5,309 nt of DNA from Microbacteriaceae bacterium (GTDB lineage: Bacteria; Actinomycetota; Actinomycetes; Actinomycetales; Microbacteriaceae): assembly GCA_947454285.1 (NCBI GenBank), contig CANGJO010000071.1, positions 1 through 5,309 of the forward strand, in the 5' to 3' direction. The notes below the pieces were generated by a model. That model saw only the letters and a list, made by a program, of their open reading frames with translations, had not been told where the DNA came from and made no database searches. Shown in pieces: positions 1 through 5,309 of this stretch (within the stretch, counting starts at the first letter, position 1; each line of letters starts with the position of its first letter). A program made the position numbers and the translations under genes.

Positions 1-14
1 CGAACAACTGTTCG
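1..14. promoter_or_regulatory. LexA operator (SOS box) 1, perfect core
   Basis: CGAACAACTGTTCG is a perfect match to the Gram-positive/actinobacterial SOS-box core CGAAC-N4-GTTCG. It lies about 150 bp upstream of the lexA start and begins at the first base of the window, so flanking bases on its left cannot be judged. LexA is expected to bind here as a dimer. Its distance from the lexA promoter (centre 7.5, against 80.5 and 110.5 for the other two boxes) means it could act with them on lexA or belong to a gene reading leftward out of the window. Sequence match is direct; function is inferred. Confidence 0.85.
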
Positions 15-72
15 TCTATAGAACAAGAATACGGGTATACCCCGACATTTTGTCAAGATATTTGTCTATTTT

Positions 73-88
73 TCGAAAATGTGTTTGA
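73..88. promoter_or_regulatory. LexA operator 2, degenerate, overlaps lexA -35
   Basis: TCGAAAATGTGTTTGA matches TCGAAC-N4-GTTCGA except for one symmetric substitution in each half-site (8 of 10 bases of the CGAAC/GTTCG core kept). It overlaps the proposed -35 hexamer at 85-90, so bound LexA would block RNA polymerase. It is expected to bind more weakly than box 1. Confidence 0.6.
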
Positions 89-113
89 TATTCCCCAAAA
101 TAGCGAATACAGT
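85..113 (+). promoter_or_regulatory. lexA promoter (sigma70-like -35/-10)
   Basis: TTGATA at 85-90 (5 of 6 to TTGACA) and TACAGT at 108-113 (4 of 6 to TATAAT) are separated by exactly 17 bp, the optimal spacing. Predicted transcription start is near 119-121, giving a leader of about 47 nt before the ATG at 167. LexA box 2 covers the -35 and box 3 covers the -10, the arrangement expected for autorepression. An alternative -10, TATAAC at 129-134, is closer to consensus but has no credible -35 at 16-18 bp. Confidence 0.55.
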
Positions 114-117
114 TTCG
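104..117. promoter_or_regulatory. LexA operator 3, degenerate, overlaps lexA -10
   Basis: CGAATACAGTTTCG matches CGAAC-N4-GTTCG with one change in each half-site (8 of 10 core bases). It contains the proposed -10 hexamer TACAGT. Its centre is 30 bp from that of box 2, close to three helical turns, so two LexA dimers would lie on nearly the same face of the DNA. Confidence 0.5.
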
Positions 118-122
118 ATAGT

Positions 123-162
123 GGCCCTTATAACATGGGCCTCGGACATTGAAGAAAGGCCC
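123..162 (+). promoter_or_regulatory. lexA leader with two mutually exclusive hairpins
   Basis: GGCCC (123-127) can pair with GGGCC (137-141) across a 9-nt loop. The same central element, GGGCCT (137-142), can instead pair with AGGCCC (157-162), which includes the GG of the lexA ribosome-binding site. One fold would leave the site open and the other would hide it. A five-codon reading frame (ATG at 135-137, stop at 150-152, peptide MGLGH) runs through the central element. The pairings are read directly from sequence; a regulatory role is speculation. Confidence 0.25.
153..159 (+). promoter_or_regulatory. lexA ribosome-binding site (decides start)
   Basis: AGAAAGG ends 7 nt before the ATG at 167, an ideal Shine-Dalgarno distance. 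An in-frame TTG at 149 would add six residues but lacks any purine-rich site upstream and lies ahead of this one, so the ATG at 167 is preferred. Confidence 0.75.
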
Positions 163-166
163 TGCC

Positions 167-838
167 ATGGAAGACAAGCGCCCAACCCGTCGCGCCTCCA
201 GTTTGAGCCCAATGCAGGAGCGAATCCTTCAGACCATTCAGCGCTCTAAAGCTGAGCGTGGCTACGTACCGAGCATGCGCGAGATTGGCCTTGAGGTTGG
301 CTTGTCATCCCCTGCCAGTGTGAGCCACCAGCTAAACCAACTTGAACTTGCCGGCTACATCAGCCGCGACCCAAAGCGCCCACGCACTATCGATGTGTTG
401 ATCGAAGTTGCCGGCTGGGAGGGTCAAGATGGCCAGGTTGCCGAAAACCCAACCCCGATAGGCGATGCCGCAATGGTGCCGATGGTTGGTCGCATTGCAG
501 CCGGTGGTCCGATAACCGCCGAGCAAAACGTTGAAGAGATTTTCCCACTGCCGCGTCAACTAGTTGGCAAGGGCGATCTGTTCTTGCTCAAGGTAGTTGG
601 TGAATCAATGATTGATGCCGCAATTTGCGACGGCGACTGGGTGGTTGTTCGTCAGCAGCAGACCGCAGAGAACGGTGACATTGTTGCCGCACTGCTCGAA
701 GACGAAGCAACTGTAAAAACTTTTAAGCAACAAGATGGCCACACCTGGTTGTTGCCACGCAATTCATCGTTCGCACCAATTCTTGGTGACCACGCGGTGA
801 TTCTTGGAAAAGTTGTAGCAGTACTTCGCAGCGTTTAG
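167..838 (+). CDS. lexA: LexA, SOS-response transcriptional repressor
   Basis: A 223-residue repressor of normal family length that binds SOS boxes as a dimer and self-cleaves when stimulated by RecA filaments on single-stranded DNA. The N-terminal winged helix-turn-helix spans about residues 12-80 (PSMREIGLEVGL, then SVSHQLNQLELAGYI as recognition region, and the wing around RPRTIDVL). A linker at about 84-103 leads to the S24-type latent protease domain. The cleavage site is Ala112-Gly113 in RIAAGG, the nucleophile is Ser147 in GESM, and the general base is Lys184 in ATVK, so all residues needed for autoproteolysis are present. Start chosen at ATG 167 because of the ribosome-binding site at 153-159. 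The upstream region carries three LexA-box-like sites, indicating autorepression. It is monocistronic within the window and converges on hflX. Confidence 0.97.
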   Translation: MEDKRPTRRASSLSPMQERILQTIQRSKAERGYVPSMREIGLEVGLSSPASVSHQLNQLELAGYISRDPKRPRTIDVLIEVAGWEGQDGQVAENPTPIGDAAMVPMVGRIAAGGPITAEQNVEEIFPLPRQLVGKGDLFLLKVVGESMIDAAICDGDWVVVRQQQTAENGDIVAALLEDEATVKTFKQQDGHTWLLPRNSSFAPILGDHAVILGKVVAVLRSV

Positions 839-839
839 G

Positions 840-865
840 CTGCACGCGCAAGCGCTTAGCAGTGA
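840..865 (+). repeat. Hairpin repeat unit 1 (lexA/hflX junction)
   Basis: First of two direct copies spaced 42 bp apart, agreeing at 23 of 26 positions with 882-907. It folds on itself: CTGC (840-843) pairs with GCAG (859-862), and inside it CGC-GCAA-GCG (845-854) makes a 3-bp stem closed by a GNRA-type GCAA loop. It starts just after the lexA stop codon (836-838). Confidence 0.7.
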
Positions 866-881
866 TGTCTGATTTACTGCA

Positions 882-907
882 CTGCTCGCGCAAGCGCTAT
901 GCAGTGA
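882..907 (+). repeat. Hairpin repeat unit 2 (lexA/hflX junction)
   Basis: Second copy of the unit at 840-865. Differences are one base beside the outer stem (A844 becomes T886) and a TA/AT swap before GCAG. Its outer stem is longer, because CACTGC (880-885) pairs with GCAGTG (901-906), and the inner CGC-GCAA-GCG core (887-896) is identical to that of unit 1. Confidence 0.7.
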
Positions 908-917
908 GAATAAATCC

Positions 918-2444
918 TCACACCATGACCAGATAGTCGCCGAGCTCGGAGGCCATTTCTGGTTTCACCATTGCACGCACGAAGGTTCCACCTTCGCGGT
1001 AATCCAAAACCATAATTCTGCTGTTCAAATGCAAACGCGAAACTAGGTCTCCCCTGTCGTACGGAATCAGTGCAGCGATTTCAACGTTTGGTTCAGGCAA
1101 CAACGAAGCAATAATTTGTAGCAACTCATCGACACCTTCACCGGTGCGAGCAGAGACACCGATGGAATTTGGTTCCATTCCGCGCAGCGCCATTCGATGG
1201 GTCTCATCGGCAAGATCGATCTTGTTAAAAACAATCAGTTCTGGAATATCTCTGGCACCAACTTCACCAATTACGTTTCGAACCGTGGCAATCTGACCCG
1301 ATGGATCAGGGTGAGAAGCGTCAACCACGTGCACAATCAAATCGCTGGCAGCAATTTCTTCCAGCGTTGAACGGAAGGCTTCGACCAATTGGTGCGGCAG
1401 GTTGCGCACGAAGCCCACGGTATCGGCAAGTGTGTAGTCGCGACCATCGGGGGTCTTTGCCTTGCGCACGGTTGGATCCAGGGTTGCAAACAGTGCGTTC
1501 TGCACAAGTACACCTGCTTGAGTCATGCGGTTCAGCAGCGAAGACTTGCCAGCGTTGGTGTATCCGGCAATTGCCACAGCGGGAATTGCATTTCGTTCAC
1601 GGTTGGCTCGCTTGGTTTCGCGTGCCGGCTTCATTGCCTTGATCTGCTTGCGCAACTTGGCCATACGAGTGTTGATGCGGCGACGATCCAACTCAATCTT
1701 GGTTTCACCTGGGCCACGAGAACCCATGCCAACACCACCGGCAGCCTGGCCACCGGCCTGACGAGACATTGACTCACCCCAACCACGAAGACGCGGCAAT
1801 AGGTATTCAAGCTGAGCAAGCTCGACCTGAGCCTTACCCTCTCGGCTCTTGGCGTGCTGGGCAAAGATATCTAAAATAACAGCGGTGCGATCGATCACCT
1901 TGATGTTGATGACGTCTTCTAGTGCGCGTCGTTGGCTTGGTGCTAACTCTGTGTCAGCGATGACGGTATCTGCCCCGGCGGCTTGCACCAGTTGCTTCAG
2001 TTCTTGCGCCTTACCCTTACCTAAGAAAGTTGCTGGGTCTGGATTGGCGCGACGCTGCAACAGTCCGTCGAGCACAGTTGCCCCGGCAGTCTCGGCCAGT
2101 GCGGCAAGTTCGCGCAAAGAGTTCTCGGCATCAAGCAGGGTGTTGTTTCCCCAGAGGCCAATCAGAATTACCTTCTCAAGACGAAGCTGGCGATACTCAA
2201 CATCGGTGATGTCTTGAAGTTCGGTCGATAGACCGGCAACGCGCTTTAATGCCGAGCGATCCTCGAGTTCAAACTGATCGCCATCGGTGTCGCTATAGCC
2301 GTGAGTCTCGGCAGCACCCAGTGCCTCGGCGCGCTCACCTCGACGCAAAATACGTTCGACAACCTCGTCGCCACGGGATGAACCGTGAGTGAAAGTTGGC
2401 GTCTCATCCTCGCCAAACTCTTCATGGTTGTCTTTGTTCTTCAC
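918..2444 (-). CDS. hflX: HflX, ribosome-associated GTPase
   Basis: A 508-residue TRAFAC-class GTPase. HflX binds the 50S subunit and, in bacteria studied, splits or rescues stalled 70S ribosomes. The N-terminal HflX domain (about 93-290) ends in the family's glycine-rich segment near 230-247 (GGVGMGSRGPGETKIE). The G domain follows, with G1 GYTNAGKSS (294-302), G2 Thr325, G3 DTVGF (341-345), G4 NKID (407-410) and G5 SART (431-434). Residues 1-90 are a polar, acidic extension absent from the 426-residue E. coli protein but usual in actinobacteria. The GTG at 2444 is the only sensible start: an in-frame TAG lies upstream with no standard start between. No Shine-Dalgarno sequence precedes it; the nearest AGG is about 18 nt away, so a leaderless transcript is plausible. 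It is divergent from the methyltransferase gene and convergent with lexA. Confidence 0.95.
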   Translation of the reverse strand: MKNKDNHEEFGEDETPTFTHGSSRGDEVVERILRRGERAEALGAAETHGYSDTDGDQFELEDRSALKRVAGLSTELQDITDVEYRQLRLEKVILIGLWGNNTLLDAENSLRELAALAETAGATVLDGLLQRRANPDPATFLGKGKAQELKQLVQAAGADTVIADTELAPSQRRALEDVINIKVIDRTAVILDIFAQHAKSREGKAQVELAQLEYLLPRLRGWGESMSRQAGGQAAGGVGMGSRGPGETKIELDRRRINTRMAKLRKQIKAMKPARETKRANRERNAIPAVAIAGYTNAGKSSLLNRMTQAGVLVQNALFATLDPTVRKAKTPDGRDYTLADTVGFVRNLPHQLVEAFRSTLEEIAASDLIVHVVDASHPDPSGQIATVRNVIGEVGARDIPELIVFNKIDLADETHRMALRGMEPNSIGVSARTGEGVDELLQIIASLLPEPNVEIAALIPYDRGDLVSRLHLNSRIMVLDYREGGTFVRAMVKPEMASELGDYLVMV

Positions 2445-2485
2445 GCAACTAACACTAGTTTGCCTATCTGTAATAGTGTTTCGCT
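2445..2485. promoter_or_regulatory. Divergent overlapping promoters, hflX / methyltransferase
   Basis: This 41-bp spacer holds a perfect inverted repeat: AACACTA (2451-2457) and TAGTGTT (2474-2480) with 16 bp between. Each arm gives TAGTGT, which fits the actinobacterial -10 pattern TANNNT, reading toward its own gene. The hexamer ends 7 nt before the hflX GTG on the minus strand and 6 nt before the methyltransferase ATG on the plus strand. Neither start has a Shine-Dalgarno site. This is the layout expected for two leaderless transcripts from back-to-back promoters; no convincing -35 is seen. The repeat could alternatively be an operator shared by both genes. Confidence 0.5.
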
Positions 2486-3094
2486 ATGTCCTCGGAACAC
2501 TATTTCTCGGAGACTCCCGGTAGTAATTACAAGCCAAAAGAAATCAACGTCACGATCAACGGTCGCGAAGTATCGGTTACCACTGCAGGCGGAGTCTTCA
2601 GCCCAGATCACATTGATCAGGGTACGAATGTGTTACTCGCACACCTTGACGAGGCTCCGGCCGGCGGCGACATTCTGGACATTGGTTGCGGTTGGGGTCC
2701 AATAGCTCTTTCACTTGCATCGCACTCTCCCAAGGCAACCATTTGGGCGGTAGACGTAAACGAACGCTCCCTTGAATTGACCGCAGCAAATGCGGCACGA
2801 CTTGGACTTACAAACATCAAGTGTGTGAAGCCCGAAGAAGTACCAAGTGATTTGAAGTTCAGTGGAATTTGGTCGAACCCACCAATTCGCGTTGGCAAGG
2901 AAGTGCTACACGAAATTTTGTTGACCTGGTTGCCGCGATTGCAGGATGAAGCGGATGCCTTTTTGGTAGTGCAAAAGAATCTTGGTGCCGATTCACTACA
3001 CCGATGGCTTGAGGCCGAACTGCCCGAGAATTTTTCGACTATTCGCGTGGATACCGCAAAATCTTTTAGGGTCTTACGCGTTCGCAATAAATAA
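2486..3094 (+). CDS. RsmC/RlmG-like class I SAM methyltransferase
   Basis: A 202-residue single-domain methyltransferase of the small-methyltransferase (MTS) family, which includes RsmC (16S rRNA G1207) and RlmG (23S rRNA G1835) guanine-N2 enzymes. Seen in order: the family's GVFSPDHIDQGT block (36-47), SAM motif I DIGCGWG (65-71), acidic motif II Asp90 (VDV), catalytic motif IV NPPIR (131-135) typical of exocyclic-amine methylation of nucleic acids, and a C-terminal KSFRVLRV strand (192-199). It matches the catalytic half of the 343-residue E. coli RsmC and lacks the N-terminal pseudo-methyltransferase domain, as is common in Gram-positives. The exact rRNA target cannot be told from sequence. 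ATG 2486 has no Shine-Dalgarno site and may be read from a leaderless mRNA. Flanked by hflX (divergent) and dapF (convergent). Confidence 0.88.
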   Translation: MSSEHYFSETPGSNYKPKEINVTINGREVSVTTAGGVFSPDHIDQGTNVLLAHLDEAPAGGDILDIGCGWGPIALSLASHSPKATIWAVDVNERSLELTAANAARLGLTNIKCVKPEEVPSDLKFSGIWSNPPIRVGKEVLHEILLTWLPRLQDEADAFLVVQKNLGADSLHRWLEAELPENFSTIRVDTAKSFRVLRVRNK

Positions 3095-3117
3095 TTGCAG
3101 AGCAAAAATTAGCGAAC
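3080..3117. terminator. Weak inverted repeats at convergent junction
   Basis: The methyltransferase and dapF stop codons face each other across 14 bp. GTTCGC (3080-3085) and GCGAAC (3112-3117) form a 6-bp inverted repeat spanning both stops, and GCAAT/ATTGC (3084-3088 with 3094-3098) makes a 5-bp hairpin. On the minus strand, TTTTT follows the dapF stop. These are weak signals, but nothing else in the junction could end the two transcripts. Confidence 0.25.
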
Positions 3118-4008
3118 TACCGACTTCAACTCTTCAAGGTCAAGCTGACCGTCGTAAACCAATTCGGCTGCACCACTTAGACCAACGTGTTCACCATCTT
3201 CAGTTGCAAACATGCGCACACCAAGAACTCCGCCCGGTACGCGTACCTGCCAAATGTTTGGGGCACCGGCGCCGGCCCAGTGGCGAGTTGCTAGAGCTGC
3301 GGCACAGATTCCGGTTCCACAAGACAGGGTCTCACCCACACCACGCTCATAGACTCGCATGTTGATGTGACCAACGCCGTCCTTAACAATTGGTTCTGCC
3401 GGAACAACGAATTCAACATTGGCACCATTTGCCGGAGTTGGTTCGATGCCTGGTTCTTCATAAAGATCAAGACCGGCAAGTTCCTTACCTGACGCAAGCG
3501 CAACAACATAATGTGGGTTGCCAACATTGATACCGATGCCAGGTCTGGCGACCTCAAGACCATCGGTGTGAATCAGAGCTTCACCACCATCAAGCTTCCA
3601 GCGACCAATGTCTACTGCGAAGCCAGACATGTTGCGTTGCAAATCCTTAACTCCAGCGCGAGTACCGATTGACAGAGTCTCGCTATCGGCAAGTTCCACC
3701 AGACCGCGCTCGGTGAGATAGCGCGCAAAAACGCGAGTGCCGTTTCCGCACATTTCTGCGGTAGAGCCGTCGGCGTTGTAGTAGTCCATGAACCAAACTG
3801 CGCCTGGTTCTTCGGCCAGAATTGCCGCTCCATCGGGGTGATTGGCAGATTTGATGACGCGGATAAACCCATCTGCGCCAATTCCAAAGTGACGGTCGCA
3901 GATTTTTGCAATCTGCTCTTGGGTCAGGCTAATTTCGCCATCGGCATCTAACACCAGCACAAAGTCGTTGCCTGTGCCGTGGCCCTTGGTGAAATTAATC
4001 TTGGTCAT
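3109..4008 (-). CDS. dapF: Diaminopimelate epimerase DapF
   Basis: A 299-residue cytoplasmic epimerase converting LL- to meso-diaminopimelate, the last shared step before lysine and the peptidoglycan cross-linking residue. It uses two active-site cysteines as acid and base without cofactor; both are seen, Cys87 in AEMCGNGTR and Cys230 in LSCGTG. Other family blocks are GTGNDF (11-16), NADGS (78-82), NVGNPHYV (161-168) and ERGVGET (221-227). The two halves repeat the DapF fold, and the length is normal for actinobacteria. The ATG at 4008 lies 9 nt after the miaA stop; an AGG overlapping that stop (TAGG) serves as a weak ribosome-binding site 8 nt from the start, so translation is probably coupled to miaA. 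It is the visible end of the miaB-miaA-dapF run. Confidence 0.97.
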   Translation of the reverse strand: MTKINFTKGHGTGNDFVLVLDADGEISLTQEQIAKICDRHFGIGADGFIRVIKSANHPDGAAILAEEPGAVWFMDYYNADGSTAEMCGNGTRVFARYLTERGLVELADSETLSIGTRAGVKDLQRNMSGFAVDIGRWKLDGGEALIHTDGLEVARPGIGINVGNPHYVVALASGKELAGLDLYEEPGIEPTPANGANVEFVVPAEPIVKDGVGHINMRVYERGVGETLSCGTGICAAALATRHWAGAGAPNIWQVRVPGGVLGVRMFATEDGEHVGLSGAAELVYDGQLDLEELKSVVR

Positions 4009-4017
4009 TCATCAAGC

Positions 4018-4950
4018 CTAAAGCCCAAGCCACGCGCTTACTTGATTTGCCGCATTGGAATTCATTTCCTGATCCTGGTAGTCCAGCCACTGAATACGGT
4101 TGTTCCTGCGGAACCATGACATTTGACGCCGCGCGTATTTTTGCGTGAGGCGAACGGTGTCGGCGATTGCTTCATCCTGCGTCATCACGCCATCAATCTG
4201 CGCCAGCGCCTGACTGTAGCCAATAGCGCGCCTTGAGGTCTTACCTTCACGAATACCCAACGGAATTAGTGAAAGGGCCTCTTCGACCAGACCCAACTCC
4301 CACATCTTGTGCACGCGCTTTTCAAGGCGCTGCACTAAATCTTCGCGTGGACCATTTACACCGATTTCAAGAACGGGCTGCCAACCTTCTGGCTCATCCG
4401 GAAGTGCGGCCGCAAAAGGCTCACCGGTAAGGGTGATGATCTCGATTGCTCGAACCGAACGACGACCATTCTCTGGAACGATTCGACTGGCCGCGATTGG
4501 ATCAAGCGCCTTTAGTCGGCGATGCATCTCGTGTGGTCCATGTTCCTCGAGATCGGCTTCCAACTGCAACCGAAGATCGGCATCACGTGCCGGGAATTCA
4601 AAATTATTTAGTACGGCGGCAATGTAGAGCATTGAGCCACCAACCAGTACTGGAGTAATCCCCTGTGCTTGTAGTTCAGTAATCAGTGGACGAGCGACCG
4701 CTTGGTATTCGGCAGCGGTTGATTCATATGTGATTTCAAGCCAGTCAATTAGGTGGTGCTTGATGCCGCGGCGTTCTGCGATGGAAAGTTTTGCGGTACC
4801 AATGTCCATGCCGCGATAAAACTGCATTGAGTCACTGTTTACGATTTCAGCTTTTCCGCCGGCAGTCACAATTTGATCAACGATTGCCAGGCCAAGATCC
4901 GATTTGCCTGCACCGGTTGGACCAACTACCGCAATTAATTTATTTTGCAT
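4018..4950 (-). CDS. miaA: tRNA dimethylallyltransferase MiaA
   Basis: A 310-residue enzyme that transfers a dimethylallyl group from DMAPP to N6 of A37 in tRNAs reading codons that begin with U, giving i6A. The P-loop is GPTGAGKS (10-17). Further family blocks are NSDSMQFYRGMDIGTAK (38-54), HHLID (65-69), GGSMLYI (104-110), RRSVRAIE (163-170), AIGYSQ (242-247) and the tRNA-contacting YARRQMSWFRR (272-282). Length is standard. The ATG at 4950 shares its A with the last base of the miaB stop codon (TAATG), and no clear Shine-Dalgarno site is present, so translation probably depends on ribosomes finishing miaB. The product is the substrate for MiaB, which explains the pairing; dapF follows after 9 nt. 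Confidence 0.97.
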   Translation of the reverse strand: MQNKLIAVVGPTGAGKSDLGLAIVDQIVTAGGKAEIVNSDSMQFYRGMDIGTAKLSIAERRGIKHHLIDWLEITYESTAAEYQAVARPLITELQAQGITPVLVGGSMLYIAAVLNNFEFPARDADLRLQLEADLEEHGPHEMHRRLKALDPIAASRIVPENGRRSVRAIEIITLTGEPFAAALPDEPEGWQPVLEIGVNGPREDLVQRLEKRVHKMWELGLVEEALSLIPLGIREGKTSRRAIGYSQALAQIDGVMTQDEAIADTVRLTQKYARRQMSWFRRNNRIQWLDYQDQEMNSNAANQVSAWLGL

Positions 4951-5309
4951 TAGTGATGCGAGTGGCCGGCGTGATCGTGAGCGGCTTTTGGTTGCCCAAT
5001 TGTTGGCAGACCCAGTGACACTGATGACTTCGCACCGTCGTTAGCACTTGGCACAGCGCAAGCTGCAGCCTCGGCGCGATCCCATGCGTCGCCAGCGATT
5101 GTTCGGCGAACCGAGTAATTCTTTTGGTCGTCGGCAAGCAAGTGATATGGAGCAGCATCTGTGACGACTACGGTGACCATGTCACCTGGGCGTGGAACTT
5201 CAGCACCGGCAGGAACTTCAAAGTGCACCAAACGATTTTCAGGTGTGCGTCCACTCATGCGGGCGGTGGCATCATCCTTGCGACCTTCGTAAGCGACTAG
5301 CACCTCTAC
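4950..5309 (-). CDS. miaB: MiaB, tRNA methylthiotransferase (C-terminus only)
   Basis: Partial gene: 119 C-terminal residues are visible and the reading frame runs off the right edge. MiaB is a radical-SAM iron-sulfur enzyme that converts i6A37 of tRNA to ms2i6A37, acting after MiaA. The visible part begins in the RNA-binding TRAM domain, with VEVLVAYEGRKDD, RMSGRTPENRLVHF and PGDMVTVVVTDAAPYHLL (residues 1-58 of the fragment). A linker follows, then SLGLPTIG (98-105), a motif I associate with actinobacterial MiaB tails. The last nine residues, HDHAGHSHH, are histidine-rich. The UPF0004 and radical-SAM domains, including the cysteine clusters, lie outside the window. The stop codon TAA overlaps the miaA ATG by one base. 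RimO and MtaB share this architecture, but the miaA neighbour makes MiaB much the best call. Confidence 0.93.
   Translation of the reverse strand, partial: VEVLVAYEGRKDDATARMSGRTPENRLVHFEVPAGAEVPRPGDMVTVVVTDAAPYHLLADDQKNYSVRRTIAGDAWDRAEAAACAVPSANDGAKSSVSLGLPTIGQPKAAHDHAGHSHH

Larger units (their letters stand above)
840..921. terminator. Putative bidirectional terminator, no U-tract
   Basis: The convergent gap between lexA and hflX contains several overlapping inverted repeats: the two unit hairpins (840-862 and 880-906), a competing 7-bp stem AGCAGTG/CACTGCT (858-864 with 880-886), and a 5-bp stem GTGAG/CTCAC (904-908 with 917-921) that overlaps the hflX stop codon. Position between two converging genes favours a transcription terminator or read-through barrier. 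No run of T follows the stems on either strand, so it is not a canonical intrinsic terminator. Confidence 0.4.

Noticed and set aside
44..54. GACA-TTT-TGTC inverted repeat considered as a fourth LexA box
   Set aside because: The spacing and bases do not fit CGAAC-N4-GTTCG; it may be a chance palindrome in an AT-rich region.
149..166. Upstream TTG start for lexA adding six residues
   Set aside because: It has no ribosome-binding site upstream, whereas AGAAAGG lies at the ideal distance from the ATG at 167, and the shorter protein has the usual LexA N-terminus.
1301..2217. Several plus-strand open frames of 78-127 codons opposite hflX
   Set aside because: They are antisense to the conserved GTPase, overlap one another in different frames, and show no family motif or ribosome-binding site.
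2617..3105. 162-codon open frame on the minus strand, antisense to the methyltransferase gene
   Set aside because: It lies entirely opposite a well-supported gene, has no recognisable domain, and its composition looks like a reverse-frame shadow.
3491..3505. GCAAGCGC inside dapF resembling the core of the junction repeat
   Set aside because: Only the short core is shared and it lies within conserved coding sequence, so it is most likely coincidence.
1..5309. Search for a novel multi-gene system, mobile element, CRISPR array or RNA gene
   Set aside because: Six conserved housekeeping genes fill almost the whole window; no spacer-repeat pattern, transposase, tRNA or rRNA signature, or unassigned coding region remains.

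Overview
This 5.3 kb window is a compact chromosomal housekeeping segment from an actinobacterium. Base composition looks balanced (judged by eye near 50% GC, not computed), well below most high-GC actinobacteria. The gene set and order, the Cherry-type GAAC-N4-GTTC SOS box and the long HflX N-terminus fit a small-genome, moderate-GC actinobacterium, for example the freshwater Microbacteriaceae (Luna-type) lineages. That lineage is an inference from gene order and composition, not from a phylogenetic marker.

Layout, left to right. Positions 1-166 are the regulatory region of lexA: three candidate LexA operators, a sigma70-like promoter overlapped by two of them, and a short leader with competing GC-rich hairpins. 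lexA (+) runs 167-838. A 79-bp convergent gap (839-917) is filled by two near-identical hairpin units. hflX (-) runs 918-2444. A 41-bp divergent spacer (2445-2485) carries a perfect 7-bp inverted repeat whose two arms each sit 6-7 nt from a start codon. An RsmC/RlmG-like methyltransferase gene (+) runs 2486-3094 and converges, with only 14 bp between, on a leftward operon of dapF (3109-4008), miaA (4018-4950) and the 3' end of miaB (4950-5309, continuing past the window).

Functionally, MiaA prenylates A37 of tRNAs reading U-starting codons and MiaB methylthiolates the product, so these two act in sequence and their genes overlap by one base. DapF makes meso-diaminopimelate for lysine and cell wall. 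HflX is a ribosome-associated GTPase and the methyltransferase is probably a rRNA guanine-N2 enzyme, so three or four of the six genes serve the translation apparatus. LexA is the SOS repressor and appears to repress its own gene.

All coding regions look intact and ordinary for their families. No mobile element, CRISPR array, tRNA/rRNA gene or unknown multi-gene system is visible. The points worth a second look are in the short non-coding stretches: the helically phased triple LexA operator, a possible leader switch before lexA, the tandem hairpin repeat at the lexA/hflX junction, and the symmetric, apparently leaderless divergent promoter between hflX and the methyltransferase gene.
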